16,207 bases of DNA from an uncultured Duganella sp. GTDB taxonomy: Bacteria > Pseudomonadota > Gammaproteobacteria > Burkholderiales > Burkholderiaceae. A program made the position numbers and the translations under genes. Shown piece after piece: positions 1 through 7,194 of this stretch (position 1 is its first letter; every line of letters begins with the position of its first letter). The DNA is taken from the NCBI GenBank assembly GCA_946482635.1, contig CAMLSG010000118.1, positions 1 to 16,207 on the forward strand. Reading direction: 5' to 3'. The notes under the pieces were generated by a model. It was not told where the DNA came from and made no database searches. It was given only the letters and a program-made list of their open reading frames with translations.

Positions 1-292
1 GCCCTGGCGCGTGATGTCAACTTTGCTGTACGAGGTGCGCTTTGGCGTGATGGCGGCCATCATCAGCGGTTTCGGTCGCGTCATTTCGGAAGTCGGCTGC
101 GCCATGATGGTGGGCGGGAATATCGCCGGCGAGACGCGCACCATCACGACCGCCATTGCGCTGGAAACCAGCAAGGGCGAATTCGCACAGGGAATCGCTT
201 TGGGCGTGGTGCTGGTCACCATTGCGTTGGCAATGAACGGCGCCATGATGGTGCTGCAGGGCGATGCCCACGCGGCCCGGGGCCGGGGATGA
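1..292 (+). CDS. tupB: Tungstate ABC transporter permease, C-terminal part
   Basis: This is the C-terminal part of a membrane permease; the reading frame is open from the left edge, so the start lies outside the window. The visible ~97 residues include an ABC-permease cytoplasmic coupling-loop pattern (RFGVMAAIISGFGRVISEVG, followed by a conserved glycine-rich stretch), then a final hydrophobic segment (IALGVVLVTIALAMNGAMMVL) and a short polar tail. In the TupABC family this subunit forms the inner-membrane channel for tungstate. The assignment rests mainly on the neighbours: the stop overlaps the ATPase start (ATGA, 289-292), and the third gene is a clear TupA binding protein. A related molybdate or sulfate-type permease would look similar in so short a piece, but the adjacent TupA makes tungstate the best call. 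Confidence 0.85.
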   Translation, partial: PWRVMSTLLYEVRFGVMAAIISGFGRVISEVGCAMMVGGNIAGETRTITTAIALETSKGEFAQGIALGVVLVTIALAMNGAMMVLQGDAHAARGRG

Positions 293-942
293 CCGCCATG
301 CTCTCCATCGCCCGACTTACCAAGCGTTATGGCGACAACCTGCTGTTCGACCTGCGGGAATTCAGGCTCGATGCGGCCCGCGCCTATGTACTGACCGGCA
401 TGAACGGCGCCGGCAAAAGCACGCTGCTTCGTGTGCTGGCCGGCCTGGCGCCTGCCGATGCGGAGGGCATGCATTTCGCAGGTGAACCGGTCAGGCTTGC
501 ACCTTATCCAGCAGCCTTGCGCCGAGAGATCGTCTACGTGCACCAGCATCCCGTGATGTTCTCGACCAGCGTTGCGGGCAACATCGGCTATGGGCTAAAA
601 GCGCGGGGCATGGCGCATGCCGAGGCTTCAAGGCTCGTGGAGGAGGCGATGCACTGGGCGGGCGTGCAGCATTTGCGCGGCAGCCAGCCGTCCACACTGT
701 CCGGCGGCGAAAAGCAGCGCGTGGCGCTGGCCCGCGCCAAGGTACTGCATCCGCGCTTGCTGCTGCTCGATGAGCCGACCGCCAGCCTCGATGGCGAAGC
801 GCGCGAACAGGTACTGGCTTTGATTCCATCGCTGACACAAGCGGGAAGCACTGTTGTCATGGCCTGTCACGACCGTGACTTGATCAACCTGCCGGACGTG
901 CGGCGCCTGAAGCTGCGCGACGGCCAACTTGAGGAGAAGTGA
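289..942 (+). CDS. tupC: Tungstate ABC transporter ATP-binding protein
   Basis: A 217-residue ABC ATPase that would power tungstate import at the inner face of the cytoplasmic membrane. All nucleotide-binding motifs are intact: Walker A GMNGAGKST (residues 37-45), Q-loop glutamine near 86, signature LSGGEKQR (137-144), Walker B LLLLDEP (157-163) and the switch histidine near 194. It has the bare length of a single ABC domain, with no C-terminal regulatory (TOBE/MOP) domain such as ModC carries. That agrees with TupC and suggests no oxyanion-sensing domain on the ATPase. The chosen start overlaps the tupB stop as ATGA; a second in-frame ATG at 298 is possible, since neither has a strong ribosome-binding site. 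It is followed with no gap by tupA, so the three are one operon. Confidence 0.9.
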   Translation: MTAMLSIARLTKRYGDNLLFDLREFRLDAARAYVLTGMNGAGKSTLLRVLAGLAPADAEGMHFAGEPVRLAPYPAALRREIVYVHQHPVMFSTSVAGNIGYGLKARGMAHAEASRLVEEAMHWAGVQHLRGSQPSTLSGGEKQRVALARAKVLHPRLLLLDEPTASLDGEAREQVLALIPSLTQAGSTVVMACHDRDLINLPDVRRLKLRDGQLEEK

Positions 943-1749
943 ATGAGACGCAGGCTCCTGTTAGCCTTTGCCGCAGCCTTCGCGCTGACCGGAAGCGCCT
1001 ATGCCCAGCAAATCATCCGGCTGTCCACCACGACCAGCACGGAGAACTCCGGCTTGCTGGCCTACCTGTTGCCTGCCTTTGAGGCCAAAACCAACAGCAA
1101 GGTGCATGTGATCTCGGTCGGCACCGGCAAGGCGCTCGAGCTTTCAAAGAACGGCGACGTGGACGTGACGCTCGTGCATGCGCGTGCGGCGGAAGATAAA
1201 TTCGTCGCCGAGGGCTGGGGCATCGACCGGCGCGACGTGATGTACAACGACTTTATCGTGGTGGGCCCATCCAGCGACCCTTCAGGCATCAAAGGCGGCA
1301 AGGATGTCCTGGCTGCTTTCCGCAAACTCGCAGGCGGTCCGGCGAAATTCATTTCGCGCGGCGACAATTCCGGCACGGACATCATGGAAAAGGCGTATTG
1401 GAAGCAGGCCGGCACGCAGCCTGCCGGCACGCAGTACGTTTCGGCGGGCCTGGGCATGGGCGAGGTGCTGACGATGGCAGCCGAGATAGGCGGCTATACC
1501 CTGACCGATCGCGCAACCTACGGCGTGTACCAGGCCAAGACGGGCCTGGCGCTGATGGTAGAGGGCGACCAGCGCATGTTCAACCCATACGGCATCATCG
1601 CGACCAATCCGGCCAAACATGCTGGCGTGAACTACAAGGGCGCGCGCCAGTTGATCGACTGGATTACCTCGCCGGAGGGGCAGGCAAAGATCGCGCAGTT
1701 CCGCCCGGGCGGGCAGCAGCTGTTCTTCCCAAGCGCCAAACCCGATTAG
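943..1749 (+). CDS. tupA: Tungstate-binding periplasmic protein
   Basis: A 268-residue periplasmic solute-binding protein of the TupA family (tungstate, very high affinity). Residues 1-21 form a Sec signal peptide ending AYA, with predicted cleavage before QQIIRL. The mature N-terminus carries TTTSTENSGLL (29-39), the hallmark oxyanion-binding motif of TupA. Further conserved family blocks are VGTGKALELSKNGDVDV, the VHARAAEDKFV stretch, MYNDFIVVGP, SRGDNSGT and FNPYGII. A GAGGAG ribosome-binding site (931-936) lies 6 bp before the ATG, which directly follows the tupC stop. The gene stands last in the operon (B-C-A), whereas the binding protein is more often first. Its TAG stop overlaps the stop of the convergent hydrolase gene. 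Tungstate would supply W-cofactor enzymes such as some formate dehydrogenases; none is in the window. Confidence 0.93.
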   Translation: MRRRLLLAFAAAFALTGSAYAQQIIRLSTTTSTENSGLLAYLLPAFEAKTNSKVHVISVGTGKALELSKNGDVDVTLVHARAAEDKFVAEGWGIDRRDVMYNDFIVVGPSSDPSGIKGGKDVLAAFRKLAGGPAKFISRGDNSGTDIMEKAYWKQAGTQPAGTQYVSAGLGMGEVLTMAAEIGGYTLTDRATYGVYQAKTGLALMVEGDQRMFNPYGIIATNPAKHAGVNYKGARQLIDWITSPEGQAKIAQFRPGGQQLFFPSAKPD

Positions 1750-2627
1750 CCTCGCTGCAGCCACGCGAGCAGGGCGTCGGCCACGGCGCCCGGATTTTCC
1801 CGTTGCGGGAAGTGGCCGACTCCGGCCAGCAGCGCGCGGTGATAAGGTCCACTGAACAAGTGTTCCTTGTGTTCCGAGGTTTGCGGGCTATTGGCGCCAT
1901 CCTCCGTGCCGTGCAAGGTGAGCGTCGGCACGGTGATCACGGATTCGCGCCGCAAGCGGTCTTCCTGTACGGCGTAGTGTGGATCGGGAAAGGCCAGGCC
2001 CCAGCGGTGGCGGTAGGAGTGCACCGTTACGTCCACCCAGTCCGGGTTGTCCCAGGAATGCATGGTGTCGTGGAAAACGCCTTCGCCAAAATGCCACGAC
2101 GGCGACCAGGTGCGCCAGAGCAGGAGGGCAAACTCGCGGCGATCCTTGCGCAGCGCTTCGGCGCCGCGATCGGTCGACATATACCAGTGGTACCAGTAAT
2201 TGCGCGCCTGGTGCAGGCTCAGTGCCTGGTTCGGATCATTTGTACCCCAGCCGACCGAGAGGGCCATGCAGCGCATCACACGTTCCGGCGCCAGCAAAGC
2301 CGCGTTGTATGCGGCGCGCGCGCCCCAGTCATGCCCGACCACGTTGAAACGGTCAATGCCCAGCGCCGTGGCGAAGTCCAACAGGTCTTGCGCGAGGGCG
2401 CTCAGCTGGCCACTGCGCGGCGTGGCCGGGTCGAGGAAACGGGTGTCGCCAAATCCACGCAGGCTGGGCACGATCAGGCGATACCCGGAATTCGAAAGGT
2501 AGGGCAGAACGCCGTCCCAGGTATGCATATCATCCGGCCAGCCGTGCAGCAGGAAGACTGGCTCCCCCTGCATGTCGCCATGCTGGCGGAAGGCAATGCG
2601 CAAGCGGTCGGTGTTCACGTATTCCAT
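1746..2627 (-). CDS. Alpha/beta hydrolase, epoxide hydrolase-like
   Basis: A 293-residue soluble alpha/beta-hydrolase. The oxyanion-hole motif HGWP is at 28-31. The nucleophile elbow reads VGHDWG with Asp100 as nucleophile, which points to the epoxide hydrolase / haloacetate dehalogenase branch rather than serine esterases. The likely acid is Asp243 (HGTEDG) and the catalytic base is His272 (GVGHFPQ). The lid has an aromatic cluster, YWYHWY (~144-149), which could supply the tyrosines that polarise an epoxide. The start at 2627 has a strong AGGAGG-type site just upstream (GGAGGGAAC then ATG). The frame stays open upstream to about 2906, but that extension would run across trxC and is not used. 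Epoxide hydrolysis is the best guess; haloalkanoate dehalogenation is possible, and the substrate cannot be read from sequence. It is transcribed divergently from trxC. Confidence 0.8.
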   Translation of the reverse strand: MEYVNTDRLRIAFRQHGDMQGEPVFLLHGWPDDMHTWDGVLPYLSNSGYRLIVPSLRGFGDTRFLDPATPRSGQLSALAQDLLDFATALGIDRFNVVGHDWGARAAYNAALLAPERVMRCMALSVGWGTNDPNQALSLHQARNYWYHWYMSTDRGAEALRKDRREFALLLWRTWSPSWHFGEGVFHDTMHSWDNPDWVDVTVHSYRHRWGLAFPDPHYAVQEDRLRRESVITVPTLTLHGTEDGANSPQTSEHKEHLFSGPYHRALLAGVGHFPQRENPGAVADALLAWLQRG

Positions 2628-2660
2628 GTTCCCTCCTGGCGGGCGAAGCGTGCCCTGAGG

Positions 2661-2666
2661 ATTATA
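2661..2666 (-). promoter_or_regulatory. Candidate -10 box for the hydrolase gene
   Basis: On the minus strand this reads TATAAT, a perfect sigma70 -10 hexamer, placed 34 bp before the hydrolase ATG with a good ribosome-binding site in between. No convincing -35 box is seen 16-18 bp upstream (best is TAGGTT), so the promoter may be weak or need an activator. Confidence 0.45.
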
Positions 2667-2675
2667 AGCCTGCGC

Positions 2676-2681
2676 TATACT
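2676..2681 (+). promoter_or_regulatory. Candidate -10 box very close to the trxC start
   Basis: TATACT (5 of 6 to consensus) lies only 7 bp before the trxC ATG. Transcription starting about 7 bp downstream would begin at or next to the ATG, giving a leaderless message. This fits the absence of any Shine-Dalgarno sequence before trxC. No clear -35 box is present, so this is a weak call. Confidence 0.35.
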
Positions 2682-2688
2682 GGAACCT

Positions 2689-3123
2689 ATGGAAAACTTG
2701 CATATCGTCTGCCCCCACTGTGACGCGGTCAACCGTGTGCCTTCGGTGCGCCTGGAAGAAGAGGCTACCTGCGGCAAATGCCAGCGTCCCTTGTTCACCG
2801 GCCACCCGGTGGACCTTTCGACAGGCCGCTTCCTCAAGCATATTGAGCGCAACGATATTCCTGTGCTGGTCGACTTCTGGGCGCCGTGGTGTGGGCCTTG
2901 CCGCACAATGGCGCCGTTCTACGAGCAGGCCGCCCAGCACCTGGAACCGTATTTCCGTGTGGTGAAAGTGAATACCGAGGCGGAACAGCAATTGGCCGCG
3001 CGTTATGCCATCCGAAGCATTCCCACGCTGGCGGTATTCAAGGGCGGCCGCGAACTGGCGCGCCAGGCAGGAGCGATGGACAGCAAGAGCATCATCGCCT
3101 GGGTGCAGCAACACCTGCGTTAA
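2689..3123 (+). CDS. trxC: Thioredoxin 2 (zinc-binding thioredoxin TrxC)
   Basis: A 144-residue cytoplasmic thioredoxin of the TrxC type, which reduces protein disulfides using electrons from thioredoxin reductase. The N-terminal zinc ribbon has two CxxC pairs (C8-C11 in CPHC and C28-C31 in CGKC). The thioredoxin domain follows with active site WCGPC (redox cysteines C68 and C71) and the conserved cis-proline at P112 (SIPT). Length and order match E. coli TrxC (139 residues). TrxC is often induced by oxidative stress through OxyR, but I see no convincing OxyR site in the 61 bp before the gene. No ribosome-binding site precedes the ATG. The TAA stop overlaps the stop of convergent mdcH within a single TTAA (3120-3123). 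Confidence 0.95.
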   Translation: MENLHIVCPHCDAVNRVPSVRLEEEATCGKCQRPLFTGHPVDLSTGRFLKHIERNDIPVLVDFWAPWCGPCRTMAPFYEQAAQHLEPYFRVVKVNTEAEQQLAARYAIRSIPTLAVFKGGRELARQAGAMDSKSIIAWVQQHLR

Positions 3124-4013
3124 ACCTGCGCCAGCCAGCTCCGGATTCCATCCATTGAGCGGAAGTCGGCCACCGAACGGCATTCGATGCCAGGGTGGCG
3201 GGCAGACATCATCTTCGACAAGGCATTTCCCGGTCCCAGTTCCAGGGCGGCGGTGATGCCGCGCTCGGCGGCGGCATCCATGCATTCGGTCCACAATATG
3301 GTTTCGGCGAGCTGGCGCGAGAGGTGGCTGATCGCTTCATCCTTTCCGCGAATGAGCGCGGCGTCAATGCCGCCCAGGACTGGCGCCAGCAGCGTGCCGA
3401 AATCTTCTTCCGCCAACTGCTTTGCGAAGGGCTCGACCGCGCTTTGCAGATAGGGCGTGTGCGAGGCCACGGCAACGGGCAATGGGGCGATGCGTGCACC
3501 GGGAATCGATATGGCGCTGACATGCGCTGCGGGGCCGCCTGCGATACAGCTGTCCGGGCCGGTTTCTATCGCGATGTGGAAGCCGTGCGGCGCCAGTTGG
3601 GAATGCAGCGTTGCTATGCGCCTGCCGCTGATTGCGAGCATGGCTTGCGGACTATCCGGGGCGACGCATGCGTCCATCAGCGCGGCGCGCTGCGCTGCGA
3701 TTGCGACCGTGCGTTCGGACGTGAATGCTCCTGCGACACCGTAAGCCGCAAGTTCGCCGACGCTATAGCCGGCGACCAGCGCTGGTGGCGGGCAGTCGTG
3801 GCGCAGTGCTTCCCACATTGCGAGGCTGCTGGCGACGATGGCGGGCTGCGCGCTGCGGTTGCTGAACATGCTGTCCGGGCGGGACAGGTCGGGCAATAGC
3901 GGCGACACACATTCCAGCAATGCGGCGCCCTGTGGGTCAGTACGGGCCAGGTCGTACATGGCGCTGTTCTGGCAGCCCTGGCCGGGACAAAGGATCAGCA
4001 GGCGATGGTTCAT
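3120..4013 (-). CDS. mdcH: Malonate decarboxylase malonyl-CoA:ACP transacylase
   Basis: A 297-residue FabD-like malonyltransferase. In the malonate decarboxylase system it moves malonyl from malonyl-CoA onto the prosthetic-group thiol of MdcC, priming the carrier so the catalytic cycle can start. Visible motifs are the N-terminal CPGQGCQ, the nucleophile elbow GYSVGE with Ser84, a QR pair with Arg109 (carboxylate-binding in FabD) and SHTPYL with the catalytic His185; near the end is the family motif LELGPGNALSKM. The start codon overlaps the mdcB stop as ATGA (4010-4013), so the two should be translationally coupled. This is the last gene of the operon. Its stop overlaps trxC, leaving no room for a dedicated terminator between them. 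A housekeeping fabD is unlikely because no fatty-acid genes are nearby. Confidence 0.92.
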   Translation of the reverse strand: MNHRLLILCPGQGCQNSAMYDLARTDPQGAALLECVSPLLPDLSRPDSMFSNRSAQPAIVASSLAMWEALRHDCPPPALVAGYSVGELAAYGVAGAFTSERTVAIAAQRAALMDACVAPDSPQAMLAISGRRIATLHSQLAPHGFHIAIETGPDSCIAGGPAAHVSAISIPGARIAPLPVAVASHTPYLQSAVEPFAKQLAEEDFGTLLAPVLGGIDAALIRGKDEAISHLSRQLAETILWTECMDAAAERGITAALELGPGNALSKMMSARHPGIECRSVADFRSMDGIRSWLAQV

Positions 4014-4936
4014 TGCGGCGGCATGGCGGTCAGGCTGTGCACCAGGCAGGTGGCGGCCAGCAGGTCGGCGGCGCCGCCGGGCGACAGGCGTTGGGCGACG
4101 AAGCGCTGGTGGCAATCCACCGCCTGCGCTTTCCATTCCGGATTCGCGGTGCCTCCTTGCTGCAGAAAGTGAGAGGCGGCGTGCCGCACAGTGCTGGCTC
4201 CTTCCGCTCCGCCGCGATGGTAAATATTGGTGTCGCTGATGTGGGCCATCAGGGCGAAGATGGCGTCGACGCGCGCGTGCAGCATGGGGGCGCCGCGTGC
4301 CAGCGTGGCTTGCAGGGCAGGCAGTCCGACATCGAATACCGAAGGCAGGCCGAGAGCGCCTTCTTCTCGTGCTCCACTGGTGGCATGCCGGGCAGCCGCT
4401 TGCAGGCCGTGGGAATCGCCGCTGGCCTGCGTGTGGGCGGCGAGCTCCCCACCCCAGTGCAGCAGGAGTGCGGTGCGCAGCGCGGCTGGCGTTAAGGTCA
4501 TGCGCAGGGCGCGCACGCGGCCTATCGCGGCGCAAACCAGGCCAAGGGCGAAGATGGCGCCGCGGTGGGTGTTGATGCCATTGGTGGCGGCCATCATGCG
4601 CTGTTCGGCGGCGATGCCTAGTTTCTTCAGTTCCGCGAAGCCGGCGCCGTCGTAACCTGCCCGGCAGATGCGGGCGTAGTAGTGGCGCAGCGAGAACAGG
4701 CTGCGCATGAAGGTGGCTGCATCCATGTCGGCGTGGCTGCCGTTGTCGATGAAGGAGACCAGGCCCGGTTTCGGATAGAGCGCCAGTTCGTGATACAGGC
4801 TGCGCACTGCGCGCAGGGCGACTTCGCGCGACAGCGCGTGCGCGGCATGGCGGCGCGGCTTCTTGCCTGTGCTGTGGCGCGCTGCGGCTGCCAGTGCGCG
4901 TGGGTCTTGCTGGGTGTGGCTCGCCGGGATGCTCAT
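4010..4936 (-). CDS. mdcB: Triphosphoribosyl-dephospho-CoA synthase
   Basis: A 308-residue CitG/MdcB-family enzyme that joins ATP and dephospho-CoA to make 2'-(5''-triphosphoribosyl)-3'-dephospho-CoA, the precursor of the MdcC prosthetic group, releasing adenine. Signature blocks are YPKPGLVSFIDNGSHADMDA (about 54-73), the NGINTHRGAIFALGL segment (about 119-133) and, in the second half, ISDTNIYHRGG. The frame is open to 5047, but ATG 4936 overlaps the mdcG stop as ATGA. Starting there gives a protein with a ~30-residue variable basic N-terminus ahead of the conserved domain, close to family length. The gene sits between mdcG and mdcH, as I recall for the Acinetobacter mdcLMACDEGBH order; in Pseudomonas clusters mdcB comes directly after mdcA. 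Confidence 0.92.
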   Translation of the reverse strand: MSIPASHTQQDPRALAAAARHSTGKKPRRHAAHALSREVALRAVRSLYHELALYPKPGLVSFIDNGSHADMDAATFMRSLFSLRHYYARICRAGYDGAGFAELKKLGIAAEQRMMAATNGINTHRGAIFALGLVCAAIGRVRALRMTLTPAALRTALLLHWGGELAAHTQASGDSHGLQAAARHATSGAREEGALGLPSVFDVGLPALQATLARGAPMLHARVDAIFALMAHISDTNIYHRGGAEGASTVRHAASHFLQQGGTANPEWKAQAVDCHQRFVAQRLSPGGAADLLAATCLVHSLTAMPPQ

Positions 4937-5607
4937 GCTAGCTCCAGTTCTGCGCGCAGGTCGGCGCGCTTGCAGAGCATTACGCTCGCTTGCGACTTGA
5001 CGAGGACGCGTGCGGCGTGGTCGCCGGCCGCCAGCCACTCCTTCCATGCCACGGCCTGGCCGCTGGGAAAAACGATCTCGCCATCCAGCGGCAGTTCGTC
5101 AAGGAAGCTGGCGAGCAAGCGGGGGCCTTTCTCCAGTTCGGCGGCGTCGCGCGGTCTGAACAGAAGGTCGATGTCGGAGGCGTCGCGCAGGTAGGGCTGG
5201 CCTGTCAGGGCTTGCAAGGCCAGCGAGCCGAATACGCGCAGGTCCAGGCCAGCGCAGGCTTCGGCCAGGCGGCCGAAGGATGCTTGCCAGCGTGCCGGGA
5301 GTGCGTGGGCGACAGCGTCCAGTTGCAATGGCGCGCGATGGCGTACGATGTGCTGCGAACTCAATCGCAGGGGAAGTCGAAGCTTCGCGCCGCTGGCGGG
5401 ATCCGGTGGGGCCGCGAGGCCAAGGCAGGCGTCGCCGGCGTTCTCGCCGGTGCCGTCCGCAGCCTCGCAGCGGCGAACGATCAACGGCCAGTCAGCGCTG
5501 GCCCAGCGGGCGATTGCCGCATGTGCGGGCGTGCCACCCTGCGTTGTCGCCAGCAGGCCGTTCCAGCCCTCGCCACTCAGCCAGGCCAGGTCATGCCGCA
5601 CGTACAT
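4933..5607 (-). CDS. mdcG: Phosphoribosyl-dephospho-CoA transferase (holo-MdcC synthase)
   Basis: A 224-residue nucleotidyltransferase-fold enzyme that attaches the MdcB product to a serine of apo-MdcC with release of pyrophosphate. The nucleotidyltransferase signature is visible: VFGSLALQALTG (about 125-136), then DASDIDLLF with the metal-binding D145-x-D147. The N-terminus MYVRHDLAWLS resembles other MdcG proteins, supporting ATG 5607. That start lies inside mdcE, giving a 17-bp overlap rather than the usual 4 bp, and it has no clear ribosome-binding site. A GTG at 5601 in the same frame (overlap 11 bp) is an alternative. The frame is open further upstream to 5796, but that would overlap mdcE deeply and is rejected. 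The stop overlaps the mdcB start as ATGA. Confidence 0.9.
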   Translation of the reverse strand: MYVRHDLAWLSGEGWNGLLATTQGGTPAHAAIARWASADWPLIVRRCEAADGTGENAGDACLGLAAPPDPASGAKLRLPLRLSSQHIVRHRAPLQLDAVAHALPARWQASFGRLAEACAGLDLRVFGSLALQALTGQPYLRDASDIDLLFRPRDAAELEKGPRLLASFLDELPLDGEIVFPSGQAVAWKEWLAAGDHAARVLVKSQASVMLCKRADLRAELELA

Positions 5608-6313
5608 TGCCGCCGCCGATGATGGCTTCAATGACTGGTTGCGCTGCCTTGCGGCCCCCACGGAGCAATCCCAGGGCGCTGCGCTGGTCCTCATCCGGCG
5701 CGCTGGCGATCGCGTGCGCCAGGTGAGCCGCGAGGTCGCCGTCCCAGATCGCCTGCAGGCCGCCCATGCGCAGGTAATTTTCAGGGCCGGGTGCAAACAC
5801 GGGATTGCTGCGAGCCAGCTCCACCAGTTTTTCCTCAGGTACTTTGGTGATGCGGGCCATTGCCGGCAGCCCCATGACGCGGATCGTGGCGTCGGGCAGG
5901 GCGTAGCAGGCGTCGGCCATCAATCCGCTGGTAATGAAGCCGCCGGACAGGGCCTGGTCGTACACCAGCCCGATGATGCGGTGACCCAGGTGGCGTGCCA
6001 GGTCGATGCATTTCCCAAGGTGGGCCATGTAGCTGTTGATGCCCAACATTTCGTCGCGATGGCGCAGGCGCTGTCCCTGCGTGTCGACCAGCAGCACAAT
6101 GGCGCGGCCGGGATGGTTGCGCACCGTCGCCAGCACGGCCTTGGCCTGCGCCAGGGCAATCTCCACGCCGATCGGCGAATGGCCGGTGGTACCGATGACG
6201 CTGACGGTCTGGCCGTCAACGCGCGCGGTGCCATTCAGGAATTGTTCATGCTCGACGATGTCATGTCCCCCGGGGAACAGGGCGTCGGCTAATACTTTCC
6301 AGTCCATGGTCAT
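5591..6313 (-). CDS. mdcE: Malonate decarboxylase gamma subunit
   Basis: A 240-residue subunit that, together with MdcD, forms the carboxyltransferase-type catalytic pair decarboxylating malonyl-S-MdcC to acetyl-S-MdcC and CO2, without biotin. Family blocks are visible: IGTTGHSPIGVEIALAQA (about 40-57), DTQGQRLRHRDEMLGI (77-92) and LSGGFITSGLMAD (122-134), the glycine-rich crotonase-like stretch expected to form an oxyanion hole. The chosen ATG overlaps the mdcD stop as ATGA (6310-6313); a second in-frame ATG two codons on cannot be excluded. It is cytoplasmic, with no signal or membrane segments. No MadB-type membrane pump subunit is present in the cluster, so this is the soluble, energy-non-conserving MDC type of aerobic bacteria rather than the sodium-pumping MAD type. 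Confidence 0.93.
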   Translation of the reverse strand: MTMDWKVLADALFPGGHDIVEHEQFLNGTARVDGQTVSVIGTTGHSPIGVEIALAQAKAVLATVRNHPGRAIVLLVDTQGQRLRHRDEMLGINSYMAHLGKCIDLARHLGHRIIGLVYDQALSGGFITSGLMADACYALPDATIRVMGLPAMARITKVPEEKLVELARSNPVFAPGPENYLRMGGLQAIWDGDLAAHLAHAIASAPDEDQRSALGLLRGGRKAAQPVIEAIIGGGNVRAA

Positions 6314-7194
6314 GCTCCCACTCGGTAAGGGGCCGCTGTGGCAGTGAAAGAATCGACATCCAGCATCGGAATCTCCTGGGGCGCCGCAATGCCAAGCGCG
6401 GCCCAGATGTCGGACGGATCGCGCAGGCCGCCAAATCGTTCAATGCGCTGTTCCAGCATGGCTTGTTCGGCTTCCAGCCCCGCCAAAGTCAATTCAACTG
6501 TGCCGCTGCGGGCTTCGGCTATGGCGTCCAGCGCGGCGTTGCGGAAAGCGGGAATGCTGTCTTCCACGATGCGCTGGACGTCGCCCAGCAGGTAGCGGTG
6601 CTTGCCGCCGGTGGTGCGCCACACCAGGGCGCGGTCGCGTGAATCGAATTCCTCGACGCCATTGGCGGTTTCGATCACTTCGGGGCCCGACATCGCCAGC
6701 CGGCCTTCTTCGGAAATGACCAGCGAGTTGGCGCAGCGGGCCACGATTCCCATGCCGCCAAAGGCGCCGTTGGAACCGCCGATCAAGGCCACGACCGGAA
6801 TGCCTGCCGCCCGCACGTCCAGCACCGCGCGCATTACTTCCGATACCGCGATCAGCCCAGCATTGGCTTCATGCAGGCGCACGCCGCCGGTTTCCAGCAA
6901 CAGCAGCACCGCAGCCGGACGGTCAAGCAGCGCACGGCGCAGCAGGCCAACCAGCTTGGCCCCATGCACCTCGCCCACAGCGCCGCCCATGAAACCGCCT
7001 TCCTGCGCCGCAGCGAAGATGCTCAGTCCGCCCAGCGTGGCGCGGCCGACTACCACGCCATCGTCGAATGATACCGGCGCGTTCAGTTGCGCCAGGTGTG
7101 GGCTGACCACGCGCTGGGCGGGACCGATGAATTCTTCAAAGCTGTCGAACAGCGCCAGGCGCTCGCGCGCATTGGCTTCCAGGTAGCTGCTCAT
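6310..7194 (-). CDS. mdcD: Malonate decarboxylase beta subunit
   Basis: A 294-residue carboxyltransferase-fold subunit, partner of MdcE in decarboxylating malonyl-S-MdcC. Glycine-rich crotonase-like segments are clear: AAAQEGGFMGGAVGEVHGAKL (about 61-81), ETGGVRLHEANAG (101-113) and ALIGGSNGAFGGMGIVA in the middle. These resemble the acyl-binding and oxyanion-hole loops of the acetyl-CoA carboxylase carboxyltransferase beta family. Length matches characterised MdcD proteins (~280-300). The ATG overlaps the mdcC stop as ATGA (7191-7194) and the stop overlaps the mdcE start in the same way, suggesting translational coupling and balanced subunit production. No unusual residues or truncations are seen. 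Confidence 0.94.
   Translation of the reverse strand: MSSYLEANARERLALFDSFEEFIGPAQRVVSPHLAQLNAPVSFDDGVVVGRATLGGLSIFAAAQEGGFMGGAVGEVHGAKLVGLLRRALLDRPAAVLLLLETGGVRLHEANAGLIAVSEVMRAVLDVRAAGIPVVALIGGSNGAFGGMGIVARCANSLVISEEGRLAMSGPEVIETANGVEEFDSRDRALVWRTTGGKHRYLLGDVQRIVEDSIPAFRNAALDAIAEARSGTVELTLAGLEAEQAMLEQRIERFGGLRDPSDIWAALGIAAPQEIPMLDVDSFTATAAPYRVGA

Noticed and set aside
1398..2723. Long plus-strand open frame (441 codons) across tupA and the hydrolase
   Set aside because: It is antisense to a hydrolase with an intact catalytic triad and out of frame with tupA; its translation is arginine- and glycine-rich with no recognisable domain, typical of a high-GC shadow frame.
2628..2906. N-terminal extension of the hydrolase into trxC
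   Set aside because: It would run antisense through the thioredoxin gene; ATG 2627 has a strong ribosome-binding site and yields a protein of normal family length.
4933..5607. Citrate lyase accessory genes (CitX/CitG) as an alternative reading of mdcG/mdcB
   Set aside because: CitG-like and CitX-like enzymes do exist in citrate lyase clusters, but here they sit between mdcE and mdcH, and no citrate lyase subunits are present.
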